DNA of 64,000 bases from an uncultured Pseudomonadota bacterium (GTDB lineage Bacteria; Pseudomonadota; Gammaproteobacteria; Steroidobacterales; Steroidobacteraceae): positions 1 through 64,000 of the forward strand of contig CAILZL010000002.1 of NCBI GenBank assembly GCA_903838705.1, written 5' to 3'. A model generated the notes under the pieces. It did not search any database and was not told where the DNA came from. It saw only the letters and a list, made by a program, of their open reading frames with translations. How positions within the stretch are numbered: position 1 is the first letter of the stretch; every line of letters begins with the position of its first letter. Below, one piece after another: positions 26,991-36,597 of the stretch. A program made the position numbers and the translations under genes.

Positions 26991-28454
26991 TCAAGTCTGC
27001 GCATCGGATACTTCAAACAGCAAGCGTTCAGATAGTTTCAGCAATTCTTCAGCTCTGGGTAATGTCTCACGCCATACGATGGGCAAGCCCAGGACCCCAT
27101 ACAGCGCACCTGCCAGCGCACCACAGACCGCACCCACCACTGCGGGTCGAACGGAGTTGTGTATTGCCTTGAACACTGCATCCCGGAAGCTACTGGTGGT
27201 TGCCAGCGCATGACACGCGCTAGCCAGCACTGACAGACAGTCATCTGCTGCCGGATGGCTCATCGCAGTCCGCCAGCCGCCATTGATGAGATCTTCCAGC
27301 TCCGGCTTGAGCTTCAATGCACGCAAGGCTGCGGCTGCTTTGCCCGTATTGAATTGCAGCAACTTTGTAACGGGCACTCCTTCAAGTATGGAGAGCAGCA
27401 GTGCGGCGAATACCCGGCATGCATCCAGAACAATCGGTGCCTGAGATGTTGTCCGCGCCGACTCCGCTGACTCACGCAATGCAACTTCGGCTCTTGCGGA
27501 AAAAAACAGTGCCACCGGCACACACCTGACCAGCGGATGCGCATCTATCAATGCCGGATCATGAGAACCCGCCAGTGGATTGCGCTTCCATTGCCACAAC
27601 CCTAACGCTTTTTGCGCCATTTCAGGCAGAGTGCCAGCCACCGCCTGCGCGGTGTACTCCCCTTGCTTCTGACAAGCCAGATATCGCTGCATCTGATCTG
27701 CCGGCTGCTGCTGACGGCAATGCAACAAGCTATCGGCGATGGCCCATGCCATTGCAGCCGACCCACTCCATGCCGCACCGGAAAGATTGCTGATGGGCAA
27801 ACCATCAGCGGCAGATGCGCGCATGTCACCCAGCACATCTCCCAGCATCAACCCCAGCAGCGCACCTTGATATACGCCAAGACGTGGATCATCTCTTACC
27901 GGCAGTGTCGATCTGGCACGTTCATCTTTATATTCGAGAATGAATACCTCCTGTTCATCCGTTTCGGGCACATGCGGCCAGCGCTTGCTGCGCGCGCACT
28001 CAAGCCAGAACCTGTTCAAGGCTTCAACCGCTTCTATCGAGTCATGACCATGACGCACCAGATGACAGCCAATCACAGTGCCAGTGCGTCCAATGCCCGC
28101 CCGGCAATGCACATACACACATCCACCTGCATGGATCTCGGCATCTATTGCATCCAGTATCACGCTCATCTGTTGAATCGAATCCGGCACACCATGGTCA
28201 GTCAGAGTAAAGCGTTGATATCTGATCGACCTGCCACCGAATATCTCAGGCAGCCGTGCAACGTATGCCGGCAACTCGTGCTCAGCAGTAAGATCAATAA
28301 AACAAGTAACCCCTGCCAGCAACAGATCCTGGAGACGGATGGCTGACTCTTCGTCATTTGAGACCAGCGGATACTCACCAGCCAGCAACTGCTTCGGACG
28401 CACCCAGTAACTGTTAGGTAGCGGTTTCTTCGGCAATTCATTCACCTGCTTCAT
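26991..28454 (-). CDS. Fusion of a dual-specificity/tyrosine phosphatase and a degenerate ADP-ribosylglycohydrolase
   Basis: A 487-residue two-domain protein. Residues about 15-180 are a cysteine phosphatase with the P-loop HCRAGIGRTGT (nucleophile C117, R123) and a likely general acid D86. Residues about 193-485 resemble ADP-ribosylglycohydrolase (ARH/DraG), with the GALLGLMLGDVLG helix (G-x6-GD). However, the usual TDDT metal motif is WSGSAAMA (229-236), and the C-terminal GGDxDT motif is replaced by NSVRPAVVGA. The phosphatase looks active and the ARH part looks metal-free and probably non-catalytic. It overlaps the SWIM gene by 17 bases and abuts the ATP-grasp gene. Confidence 0.82.
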   Translation of the reverse strand: MKQVNELPKKPLPNSYWVRPKQLLAGEYPLVSNDEESAIRLQDLLLAGVTCFIDLTAEHELPAYVARLPEIFGGRSIRYQRFTLTDHGVPDSIQQMSVILDAIDAEIHAGGCVYVHCRAGIGRTGTVIGCHLVRHGHDSIEAVEALNRFWLECARSKRWPHVPETDEQEVFILEYKDERARSTLPVRDDPRLGVYQGALLGLMLGDVLGDMRASAADGLPISNLSGAAWSGSAAMAWAIADSLLHCRQQQPADQMQRYLACQKQGEYTAQAVAGTLPEMAQKALGLWQWKRNPLAGSHDPALIDAHPLVRCVPVALFFSARAEVALRESAESARTTSQAPIVLDACRVFAALLLSILEGVPVTKLLQFNTGKAAAALRALKLKPELEDLINGGWRTAMSHPAADDCLSVLASACHALATTSSFRDAVFKAIHNSVRPAVVGAVCGALAGALYGVLGLPIVWRETLPRAEELLKLSERLLFEVSDAQT

Positions 28455-29400
28455 GCTCCGACTGTTTGCTGCCGGACTGCTGCACCTGCCTGTGACGCAA
28501 TCCGCTTTTCTTTACACGTGCTTTCTTATCCGGTAAGGATACATTCCAGCGTTGCAGGTCAGGATTGATTTCGCTGGCCAGCTCTATCGCCATTTGCCTG
28601 GCCTGTGCCACGAGCGGAGCCAGTAACTCCTGCGGTGATTCTGTGAGTGTCCACGAAGCGGGTTTACCCAGACTGCGCAACAAAGCCCCGGGAACCGGGA
28701 GTGCATCAAAATCAAAACTGCCAATATTCAATGACTGCGGTTGCCGCTCGAAATTTTCTACAGACAGATCATTAAGTGATATCGCATTTTGCCATGCAGG
28801 AAGCGCCTCTTTGCCGTGCAGAAATTGATCAGGGACATGTCCGGAGCGTAAATGGCTCAAACCGGACAAAACCTGCTCCTTGCTGCGACCACGCAGCTCA
28901 AACAACAGAAATGGATCACGATCCAGCGCCTCACCCAGCACATAGTGTGTTGCGGCCACGTGTTTGCAGGGGCTGGACCAGTCTTCGCAACTGCAATCCG
29001 CATCCATGTCATGCAGGCTGGTCGGAAACAGGCTTTTACCGCAACTGTGAAACAGCCGGTCTATTTCCCGCGGCATTTCACCATTGAGCAATTGCCCCAC
29101 AAACAGAGCCTGCTCACTCATCGACTGCAGGATCTGCTGCCAGGCCTGGGGCGAAAACACCTCAAGCTGCAAACTGACCTGGTAGCTATCCAGATCATCA
29201 TCACTGACAAGGGCAACTACCTTACCTGCCGTGATCTTCAAGCCATGAACATGACCATCACGCGCATAGACACGACCCTTACCCAGTCTGGTAACCACAT
29301 CTCGCGAGCCGTGCTCCAATGCTTCAATCCAGCGCTGCCCCCACCAGGTACTGCCTGCAGCACGCGAACGCGTTTCATTTGCTTTTTGTGACTTATGCAT
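28438..29400 (-). CDS. SWIM zinc-finger protein partnered with SNF2 ATPase
   Basis: A 320-residue protein. The SWIM finger C-x-C-xn-C-x-H is at 136-147 (CSCEDWSSPCKHVAA), preceded by a segment (STWWGQRWIEALE... LGKGRVYARDG) typical of bacterial SWIM proteins next to SNF2 genes, and followed by a helical C-terminal half. SWIM fingers bind DNA or proteins. The ATG at 29400 overlaps the last codons of the SNF2 gene by eight bases, which implies coupled translation; the frame is open to 29439. It probably acts in a complex with the SNF2 protein. Confidence 0.88.
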   Translation of the reverse strand: MHKSQKANETRSRAAGSTWWGQRWIEALEHGSRDVVTRLGKGRVYARDGHVHGLKITAGKVVALVSDDDLDSYQVSLQLEVFSPQAWQQILQSMSEQALFVGQLLNGEMPREIDRLFHSCGKSLFPTSLHDMDADCSCEDWSSPCKHVAATHYVLGEALDRDPFLLFELRGRSKEQVLSGLSHLRSGHVPDQFLHGKEALPAWQNAISLNDLSVENFERQPQSLNIGSFDFDALPVPGALLRSLGKPASWTLTESPQELLAPLVAQARQMAIELASEINPDLQRWNVSLPDKKARVKKSGLRHRQVQQSGSKQSEHEAGE

Positions 29401-32400
29401 GACGAGTTCGCTTATGTGATCTTTTACCTGGGCGTTCAATCAACTCTTCAGGCTCATCGATATCCGGCACATCTCCGACTACCGCGTTTGGCGCCAGCGA
29501 GAACAATTCACGCAACTCATGATTATCCAGCTCGGTAATCCAGGCCTCCCCCTGCGTGACTACGCGGGCTGCCAGATCACGCTTTCCTTCCAGCATCTGG
29601 TCGATTTTTTCCTCAACGGTACCGGCGCAGAGCAACTTGTATACCTGCACGTTGCGCTGTTGCCCGATACGATAGGCACGGTCAGTTGCCTGATCTTCCA
29701 CTGCGGGATTCCACCAGCGATCGAAATGAAATACCGCCGTTGCCGCAGTCAGATTCAATCCGGTGCCACCGGCTTTCAGCGATATCACCAGCAGCTTTGA
29801 AGTATGGGCATCTTCCTGAAAACGTCGCACCATTTCCTCACGCGAGGCACGACTGACGCCGCCATGCAGGAAAGGAACATTCATGCCCTGCAAACGGGAC
29901 AGCGCCTGTGCAAGCCGCTCACCCATTTCGCGATACTGGGTAAAGATCAAAGCGCGATCACCTTCTGCCAGCACCTGCTCCACCATTTCCAGCAACCGGT
30001 CCAGTTTGCCGGAGCGGCCGACCAGCGGCCCCTGTTCACGCAGGTAGTGTGCCGGGTGATTACAGATCTGCTTGAGCGCTGTCAGCAACGCCAGTACACG
30101 ACCACGTCGGGCAATGCCATCTGCGCTTTCAATGTCCAGCAACGATTCATTGACAGCGCTTTGATAGAGACTGGCCTGTTCATGAGTCAATGAACAGAAC
30201 ACCTTGCTTTCCTGCTTGTCGGGCAGATCACTGATGACCTTGGGATCAGTTTTAACGCGACGCAGAATAAATGGCGCAACAGTTCGACGCAGACGCAATG
30301 CCACATCTTCACGTCCGTACCGCTCAACCGGAATGGCAATCTCACGACGGAAAGTTTCGCGTTTGCCCAGCAGACCAGGATTCAGGAATTCCATGATTGA
30401 CCACAACTCGGTCAGATGATTCTCTACTGGTGTACCGGTCAGCGCAATGCGCTCACTGGCGCGTAACGCCCGTGCAGCACGCGCAGTTGCTGAAACAGAG
30501 TTCTTGATGAACTGTGCTTCATCCAGCGTTACCACTGCATACTCGATATCCTGCAGCCACGGCAGATCCCGCCGTAACAAGCTATAGCTGGTAAGCACCA
30601 CCTTGCCACTTACCGCCGCCTGAAAGTCGTCGGCATTCTGGATGCGGTCTGCGCCGTAATGCCGCACTAGTGGCACGCCTGGCGCGAAACGCGCCATCTC
30701 GCGCTCCCAGTTACCGATGACTGAAGTAGGACACACCAGCAACACCGGCCGAAGGTCCTGTGCATGTAAAGCACGCCGGTGCAACAGATAGGCAAGCCAT
30801 TGCACCGTCTTGCCTAATCCCATGTCGTCCGCAAGACAGGCACCCAGACCTAATTGCGTGATTTGCACCAGCCAGCTCATGCCACGATTCTGATAATGCC
30901 GCAATTCAGCCTTCAGACCAGCAGGGGGTAACAGCTCGTTGATGACATCACGCGTGCGCATCTGTGCCACCAGCTCAGCCAGTCCATCTTCCGGAATGAC
31001 TTCAATGCGCAAGCCGGAATCCGGCTGGGTAATCGTTTCAGTCAATGCCAGCGACAGAGCCAGTGGCAAGCCAATACGACCAGCCCCGAATTTCTCATCA
31101 TTCTGAGCCAGCAGCTTTTCTGCGTGCAGCAACTCACGCTGATTCAACAGCACCCATTTGTTGTTGACCTGTGCCAGCGGGGCACGCAATTCCAGCAACG
31201 CTTCCAGATCACCCGTGTTCAGAACCTGTCCCGCCAGCACTGCCTGCCAGTAGTAAGGCAACTGTGACTGATTACCGGGCTTATTCGATCCGGCACCGAT
31301 GCGCATCTGCATACGCAATATCTGTCTATGCTCTGGTTGCAATACTTCCGGAAACTGCACCACGACCCCTGCCTGCTCCAGTGCGCTGACCTGCTGCAGC
31401 AATTCAAATACCATGCGTGGTTTCAACTGCATGGATTCAGGTCGCGATTTGCGTAATTCAGCTTCGATAAATGAATAACTGCGTGCCGCGATCGTCAGCA
31501 TTTGCAGCAGTTGTTCCTGCGCTACTCGCAATTCACAATGAAGTTGCTGCGCCGCCAGCTCACCCTGATTGAACAGGGTATGCGCACTGACCTGCTGCTC
31601 GGGCGCATCAATGGATTGCAAATCAAAATGCAGGGTGAACCCGGCCTCATCCGAAGCAGGCATCACAAGACGCAGGCATAACCGTAACGACTGTGCCGAT
31701 GCCAGTACCGGATGCACCCAGTCACGTAGCTCGGCCAATACGGAACGTTCCGCCATGCCACTGGGCACGAACTCAGCGTCACGACTGCTGAGTGCATCAC
31801 GCCAGCGCCTGCCCCACGGCACAGGCGACATGGCATTGGTCAAAACAGATTGGCGGCTCGTCTTACGTCTGGTGACGGGCAACTGCGCAGTGCGCACCAT
31901 TTGATCAGCCAGGGTATCGAGAAATTCACGCAACAATGCCGATGCAGTCCAGACCGGCAGGGCGTGATCGTCGCCCGCTCCACTCGCTGGAGCACCAAGA
32001 GGCACTGCATGTGCCGCCACGGGAAAAGCATTCGCCAGTTGATCAAACCGTTGCATGTCATGGGGCTGGTTCAACACCACACTCCAGCAAGCCGCCTGTA
32101 TGCCATCCTGTTTGTGCACACGCGGCACGAATTGCTCGCGTGCGACCAGCTCCAGACCCAGCTTGGATGCCAGACTCCACACCGCGACCGAGGCTGCAAG
32201 ATCGGGTAATTCAGCCTGTTTGATGGCGGCCAGCTGCACCACCCCCTCCAGTAAGGGCAAGCGGTAACCACGCACCCGACGCAGGCACAGCTTCTCATCC
32301 GGAATGACGCGCGAGGTAGGTTCCCCCAATATTGCAAGGGGACTCTGCGCTGCTTCACTACCCCATAACAGCCAGTGCGCACGCTGATAATCCGGCACAA

Positions 32401-32482
32401 ACAGCAAATGCACACCCACTGGCACTGGCGCAACGGCGACAGACTCGGCTGTGACTTCACTATTCAGATTGGGTTCGATCAT
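29393..32482 (-). CDS. SNF2-family DEAD/DEAH helicase (RapA/HepA-like DNA translocase)
   Basis: A 1029-residue SWI2/SNF2 ATPase. Residues about 1-520 are a long N-terminal region typical of bacterial SNF2 proteins paired with SWIM partners. The ATPase core has DDMGLGKTVQWLAYLL (motif I), the DEAQ box (VTLDEAQFIKN), ALTGTPVENHLTELWS (motif III), and helicase-C blocks with GGVSR..., SLKAGGTGLNLTAAT and DRAYRIGQQRNVQVYKL (motif VI). It translocates on duplex DNA and may remodel nucleoprotein. The TTG immediately before the ATG at 32482 is ignored. It heads a tight four-gene operon. Confidence 0.95.
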   Translation of the reverse strand: MIEPNLNSEVTAESVAVAPVPVGVHLLFVPDYQRAHWLLWGSEAAQSPLAILGEPTSRVIPDEKLCLRRVRGYRLPLLEGVVQLAAIKQAELPDLAASVAVWSLASKLGLELVAREQFVPRVHKQDGIQAACWSVVLNQPHDMQRFDQLANAFPVAAHAVPLGAPASGAGDDHALPVWTASALLREFLDTLADQMVRTAQLPVTRRKTSRQSVLTNAMSPVPWGRRWRDALSSRDAEFVPSGMAERSVLAELRDWVHPVLASAQSLRLCLRLVMPASDEAGFTLHFDLQSIDAPEQQVSAHTLFNQGELAAQQLHCELRVAQEQLLQMLTIAARSYSFIEAELRKSRPESMQLKPRMVFELLQQVSALEQAGVVVQFPEVLQPEHRQILRMQMRIGAGSNKPGNQSQLPYYWQAVLAGQVLNTGDLEALLELRAPLAQVNNKWVLLNQRELLHAEKLLAQNDEKFGAGRIGLPLALSLALTETITQPDSGLRIEVIPEDGLAELVAQMRTRDVINELLPPAGLKAELRHYQNRGMSWLVQITQLGLGACLADDMGLGKTVQWLAYLLHRRALHAQDLRPVLLVCPTSVIGNWEREMARFAPGVPLVRHYGADRIQNADDFQAAVSGKVVLTSYSLLRRDLPWLQDIEYAVVTLDEAQFIKNSVSATARAARALRASERIALTGTPVENHLTELWSIMEFLNPGLLGKRETFRREIAIPVERYGREDVALRLRRTVAPFILRRVKTDPKVISDLPDKQESKVFCSLTHEQASLYQSAVNESLLDIESADGIARRGRVLALLTALKQICNHPAHYLREQGPLVGRSGKLDRLLEMVEQVLAEGDRALIFTQYREMGERLAQALSRLQGMNVPFLHGGVSRASREEMVRRFQEDAHTSKLLVISLKAGGTGLNLTAATAVFHFDRWWNPAVEDQATDRAYRIGQQRNVQVYKLLCAGTVEEKIDQMLEGKRDLAARVVTQGEAWITELDNHELRELFSLAPNAVVGDVPDIDEPEELIERPGKRSHKRTRHA

Positions 32483-32881
32483 CAAGTACGCAGTATCCGG
32501 GAGTTAAGACCATCGGCAATCATGAACCAAGAATCAACGGGACACACTAATTTCTGACCTTAAACTTTCTGCGTAACATGTAACAGTGACAAGCAGCCCA
32601 ATATGATTTCGCGACAGAGCTCACTTATTTTCCCAGCTGACGACAGCCTGCTTTAAGGATATTGGGTGACCCGCCCGCAAACCGGCCCGACATCTGCAAT
32701 ATATGCCGCCAGCCGGGATTGAAGCCTACGCAGGCAATCTGCATGGCAGGTAGCCAGCGGATATCACGGCATGCAACGATGTTCAGACGGAACAGCATCT
32801 CTCTTGCTGGAGTTTTTCAAACAGACCACGGTTCAAACAGAGACCGGCCTTGAATGTGTCTGTCTGTTCTTGAATAAGAAC
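32483..32881. other. About 400-base gap upstream of the SNF2 operon
   Basis: No gene is supported; a plus-strand frame that enters the region is antisense to the lipoprotein gene at 32933-33253. The stretch next to 32482 should hold the SNF2 operon promoter, but no clear -35/-10 pair could be assigned. The right end leads into the hairpin at 32882-32913. Confidence 0.5.
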
Positions 32882-32913
32882 AAGCCGGTCCTGGCAATCC
32901 GCCAGGCCGGTTT
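32882..32913 (-). terminator. Terminator hairpin after the small lipoprotein gene
   Basis: A 10-bp GC-rich stem with one bulged base (arms about 32884-32894 and 32901-32910) has a loop of 6 bases and, on the minus strand, is followed by TTGTTCTTATT. It lies 20 bases past the stop at 32933. Confidence 0.7.
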
Positions 32914-32932
32914 GCAGTACACGCAGCTTCGT

Positions 32933-33253
32933 TTACTTCATATCGAAGTTGGCAGTACGTACGTCGGTGTAACCCTGAGCTCTGATTGTCTCGGCAATTT
33001 TACCAAGCGAGCGGTCATCTTTTGGCAGAGGGTCAATGCCAACCGCAGAGACGACCACCCGACGTCCGCTATTTATCTTAAGTGTGTCGTGAATATAGGC
33101 CGCGATCTCACCACACTTCATCATCTGCTTTTCGATGCCGCATTGCTGACGTGACGGATAGACCGCCACAATGACAGATTCTTCTTCCTGAAATTCACAA
33201 GCGGACAGAGCCGGAAGCAGACCGACAGCCAACAGGCATATTGTTAACTTCAT
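32933..33253 (-). CDS. Small lipoprotein of unknown function
   Basis: A 106-residue protein with a signal peptide ending in LSAC (lipobox, C about 19). The mature part has four further cysteines' worth of spacing at QCGIEKQMMKCGEI and a compact alpha/beta-like pattern (YIHDTLKINSGRRVVVSAVG). GAGGG lies eight bases before the ATG at 33253, which is preferred over the longer frame (to 33325). It lies between the SNF2 operon and cstA-ybdD, and a terminator follows. The short block SGRRVVVSAVGID recalls ExbD-type periplasmic domains, but this is only a weak resemblance. Confidence 0.65.
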   Translation of the reverse strand: MKLTICLLAVGLLPALSACEFQEEESVIVAVYPSRQQCGIEKQMMKCGEIAAYIHDTLKINSGRRVVVSAVGIDPLPKDDRSLGKIAETIRAQGYTDVRTANFDMK

Positions 33254-33297
33254 GAATGTACCCTCGCCCCCGCTTATCGGCATGGGCAGACGAAACT

Positions 33298-33477
33298 TCA
33301 GCAGCAGCGCTTCACACCATTCCATTTGCGTTGCTGTTCGGCCAGATAAAAGGCGCGACGATCCAGCGTAGCCTGCCCGGCATGATGCTGCTGATGATGC
33401 AACAGGTAACGCTCATAGGCGTCATCGCCGGTGAGCTGGCGTAACAAGGTAAAACACCTGTAGAACCAGCTGCGCAT
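33298..33477 (-). CDS. ybdD: YbdD/YjiX family small protein
   Basis: A 59-residue protein of the DUF466 (YbdD/YjiX) family, which sits next to CstA-type transporters. It has the typical pattern: DAYERYLLHHQQHHAG, RRAFYLAEQQ and the diagnostic end RCC. It starts two bases after the cstA stop (TGA-TC-ATG), so it is co-translated with cstA. Believed to be an accessory of the pyruvate/peptide transporter; mechanism unknown. Confidence 0.9.
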   Translation of the reverse strand: MRSWFYRCFTLLRQLTGDDAYERYLLHHQQHHAGQATLDRRAFYLAEQQRKWNGVKRCC

Positions 33478-33479
33478 GA

Positions 33480-35522
33480 TCACTGGCTCATCTGCGAAGC
33501 CACATAGGGAGTTTCGGCAGAGGGCAACACACTCAGTCCCTGTGTCACGCGCCAGCACACCCGCAGCGTATCAGCAATAATGATCCACAACAGCACCGCA
33601 AAGAACCCGGCCAGCACTGCATCCAGACGTTGATTGAAGATCAGCCCCGGTGCGACAGGAATTTGTGCTGCCGGCAAAGTACCCGCTGCCAGCTTGTCAG
33701 CCATGGCATTGGCGGCGGCGAGAAAACCGATACGGACTTCCTCCGAGAAAATCTTTTGCCAGGCCGCAACCGTTGTCACCATGGCGAGCCACAGCAGAGG
33801 TATGCCGGTGACCCAGATGTACTTCAACTTGTTACGCTTCACCAGTGTGCCGGTACACACACTCAAAGCAATCGCCGCCAGCATCTGGTTGGCAATACCG
33901 AACAATGGCCAGAGGATATTCACACCGCCATTTGGGTCAATCACACCAATGTAGAGGAAGTATCCCCAGCCGAGCACCACCAGCGAACTGCTGATAAAGA
34001 TGGAGGGATACCAGGATGTTCTTGCCATCGGCTGCCAGGCATGACCGAGCAGGTCCTGCAACATGAAACGCCCAACGCGAGTACCTGCATCCAGAGTGGT
34101 AAGAATAAACACAGCTTCAAACATGATGGCGAAGTGGTACCACAACGCCAGCAACCCCTTGCCGAAGGCGGATGACAGAATGCTTGCCATGCCCACCGCC
34201 AGAGAAGGAGCTCCACCGGTACGGGCAAATAACGTGGATTCACCCATCTCATTCCCCAGCCCCTGCATCTGCTCTACCGTAACCGGGAAACCCCAGCTAC
34301 TGATTTTCGCGACTGCATCAACCGGCAGGCTGCCGACAATTCCAGCCGGACTGTTAATAGCAAAGTAGACACCGGGATCAAGCAGTGCAGCGGCAATCAA
34401 CGCAGTCACAGCAACCAGTGATTCCAGCGCCATGCAGCCATAGCCGATCATGCGCACGTCCTTTTCGCTGGTGACCAGCTTGGGCGTGGTGCCACTGGCC
34501 ACCAGTGAATGGAAGCCGGAAATCACACCGCAAGCGATCGTAATAAACAGGAACGGAAACAGCTTGCCGGCAAACACCGGCCCTGTACCATCAATGAACG
34601 AGGTGAAAGCGGGCATCCTGATTTCAGGATTAACCACCACCACTGCTATGAGCAATAACCCGATAGTGCCCAGCTTCAGAAAGGTAGAGAGATAGTCACG
34701 CGGTGCCAGCAACAGCCACACCGGCAATATTGCAGCGACAAGGCCATAACCAATCACAAACCAGGCCAGCTGCAACCCGTCAAAATCAAACGCCGCATAA
34801 AGTGCAGGATAGGTATTCAGCGCACCGCCACCGATAACCGCCGCGATCAACAGGCTGAGACCGATCAGTGATCCCTCCAGCACTCTGCCCGGTCTGATAT
34901 TGCGCAGATACAGACCCACCAGAACCGCAATAGGCAAAGTAGCAAACACAGTGAACGTGGCCCAGGGACTATGCTTCATGGCATTGACCACCACCAGACC
35001 CAGCACCGCGATCAGGATGATCATGATCATCAGGGTACCGATCATCGCCGCATAGCCACCCACGGGCCCCAGTTCATCCTTGGCTATCTGTCCAAGACTG
35101 CGGCCATCCCGACGCATCGACAGCAACAGCACCGTCATGTCCTGCACACAGCCTGTGACCACCGCGCCAACCAGTATCCACAACACCCCCGGCAGATAAC
35201 CAAACTGCACGGCCAGCGTCGGACCGATCAGCGGACCGGGACCGGCAATGGCTGCAAAATGATGTCCGAACACGATCCATTTATTGGTGGGCACAAAGTC
35301 GCGACCATTATCCAGACGCACAGCAGGCGTAGCGCGCGTCTCATCCACCATCAGCACCTTTGCGGCAATCCATGCACTGTAAAAGCGATAGCTGAGCGCA
35401 TAGATGCAGACAGCAGCAACAATAATCCACAGGGCATTGATGGACTCACCGCGCTGCAACGCCACACCACCGAGCGCAACGGCACCGACTACCGCTATCA
35501 GGGACCAGAAAACCTTCTTCAT
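33480..35522 (-). CDS. cstA: Carbon starvation protein CstA (pyruvate transporter)
   Basis: A 680-residue inner-membrane protein with about 16-18 hydrophobic segments, of standard CstA length. Recognisable parts are TNKWIVFGHHFAAIAGPGPLIGPTLAVQFGYLPG, LGQIAKDELGPVGG and the C-terminal ANQMLAAIALSV region. CstA and its paralogue BtsT import pyruvate, with peptide uptake also reported, and are induced on carbon limitation. GGTGA lies seven bases before the ATG. ybdD follows in the same transcript. Confidence 0.97.
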   Translation of the reverse strand: MKKVFWSLIAVVGAVALGGVALQRGESINALWIIVAAVCIYALSYRFYSAWIAAKVLMVDETRATPAVRLDNGRDFVPTNKWIVFGHHFAAIAGPGPLIGPTLAVQFGYLPGVLWILVGAVVTGCVQDMTVLLLSMRRDGRSLGQIAKDELGPVGGYAAMIGTLMIMIILIAVLGLVVVNAMKHSPWATFTVFATLPIAVLVGLYLRNIRPGRVLEGSLIGLSLLIAAVIGGGALNTYPALYAAFDFDGLQLAWFVIGYGLVAAILPVWLLLAPRDYLSTFLKLGTIGLLLIAVVVVNPEIRMPAFTSFIDGTGPVFAGKLFPFLFITIACGVISGFHSLVASGTTPKLVTSEKDVRMIGYGCMALESLVAVTALIAAALLDPGVYFAINSPAGIVGSLPVDAVAKISSWGFPVTVEQMQGLGNEMGESTLFARTGGAPSLAVGMASILSSAFGKGLLALWYHFAIMFEAVFILTTLDAGTRVGRFMLQDLLGHAWQPMARTSWYPSIFISSSLVVLGWGYFLYIGVIDPNGGVNILWPLFGIANQMLAAIALSVCTGTLVKRNKLKYIWVTGIPLLWLAMVTTVAAWQKIFSEEVRIGFLAAANAMADKLAAGTLPAAQIPVAPGLIFNQRLDAVLAGFFAVLLWIIIADTLRVCWRVTQGLSVLPSAETPYVASQMSQ

Positions 35523-35595
35523 TTTTTATTCACCCAAGTCATCAATGGCCCGATGAGTTTCGGGATACGGGACAATTTTGTTATCAGGCAAGTGA

Positions 35596-36597
35596 CTACT
35601 TGTCAGCCTGCTGTGAGGGAGATTCAAGCCCACGAGAGTACAGCACCTTGCCTTCAGGTGTCACCAGAATGGCATCGACATCCTCCAGCTGATTATAGAT
35701 CTGCATCGCGGCTTCAGGCCCCAGCACAAACGCTGTCTTGGACAAGCCATCGGTACGTAGCGCCGTAGATGCAATGATCGTGGCACTGCGTACCTTGCTG
35801 GCTGGCTTGCCGGTGCCGGGATCAATGATATGGTGATAACGTGTGCCGTTCTCATCAAAGTAGCGTTCGTAATCTCCTGAAGTAGACAGCGCAGTATCTG
35901 CAAGGGGAATCTTCGCGATGACCTTGCTGGCATCATCAGGATGACGGATTCCAACTACCCATGGTTTGCCAAAGCGATCACCGATGATACGGCTGTCGCC
36001 GCCAGCCGTGACCAATGCATGGGTAATGCCACGCTGCTGCAATATCGCAATGCCACGATCCACGGCGTAACCCTTGGCAATACCGCCCAGATCAATCCGC
36101 ACGCCCGATTGCGAGAACCTGATGGTCTGCTGTCCGGCATCGAGTATCAGATGCCGGTAATTGACCGCAGGCAACGCTGCCGCAATCTGCTTGTCATCCG
36201 GTCTTTCATGTTTACGGAATTCATACATGAATCCGACACTGGCGTAGGTGATATCGAAGGCACCATGGGTGATACGGGAGAACTCCACCGCCTGTGTCAG
36301 CAGATCAAACAGCTCCCTGGTAATCTTCACCGGATGCTGTGCAGCTTGCGCATTCACACGGGACACTTCGCTGGTGGACTTGTAAGTACTCATTGAGTCA
36401 TCAAGTCGCCGCATTTCGGCAAGCACAGCATCAATGGCTGTATTCCCCTGCGCAGCGGTATCAGTCCACACCTCGACGGTGATGCGCGTACCCATGATGC
36501 CATCGACAACACGGTCTACCCATTCAGCATGGGCACTGGCAGAAATCATGCCCAGCAACAATGCCAGCCATATCCTCCAGCCAGAACAAAGGTTCAA
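35596..36597 (-). CDS. apbE: FAD:protein FMN transferase (ApbE)
   Basis: A 333-residue exported ApbE that attaches FMN to threonine in periplasmic flavoproteins such as NqrB/C. A signal peptide (to about 24, SAHA) precedes the ApbE domain, with [30 protein letters not shown] and the metal-binding C-terminal block TSGDYERYF...[12 protein letters not shown]. It starts with TTG at 36597, overlapping the ttcA stop as TTGA, so it is coupled to ttcA. Confidence 0.93.
   Translation of the reverse strand: MNLCSGWRIWLALLLGMISASAHAEWVDRVVDGIMGTRITVEVWTDTAAQGNTAIDAVLAEMRRLDDSMSTYKSTSEVSRVNAQAAQHPVKITRELFDLLTQAVEFSRITHGAFDITYASVGFMYEFRKHERPDDKQIAAALPAVNYRHLILDAGQQTIRFSQSGVRIDLGGIAKGYAVDRGIAILQQRGITHALVTAGGDSRIIGDRFGKPWVVGIRHPDDASKVIAKIPLADTALSTSGDYERYFDENGTRYHHIIDPGTGKPASKVRSATIIASTALRTDGLSKTAFVLGPEAAMQIYNQLEDVDAILVTPEGKVLYSRGLESPSQQADK

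Noticed and set aside
32771-33154. A 127-codon plus-strand frame
   Set aside because: It runs antisense to the lipoprotein gene that has a good ribosome site, signal peptide and terminator.
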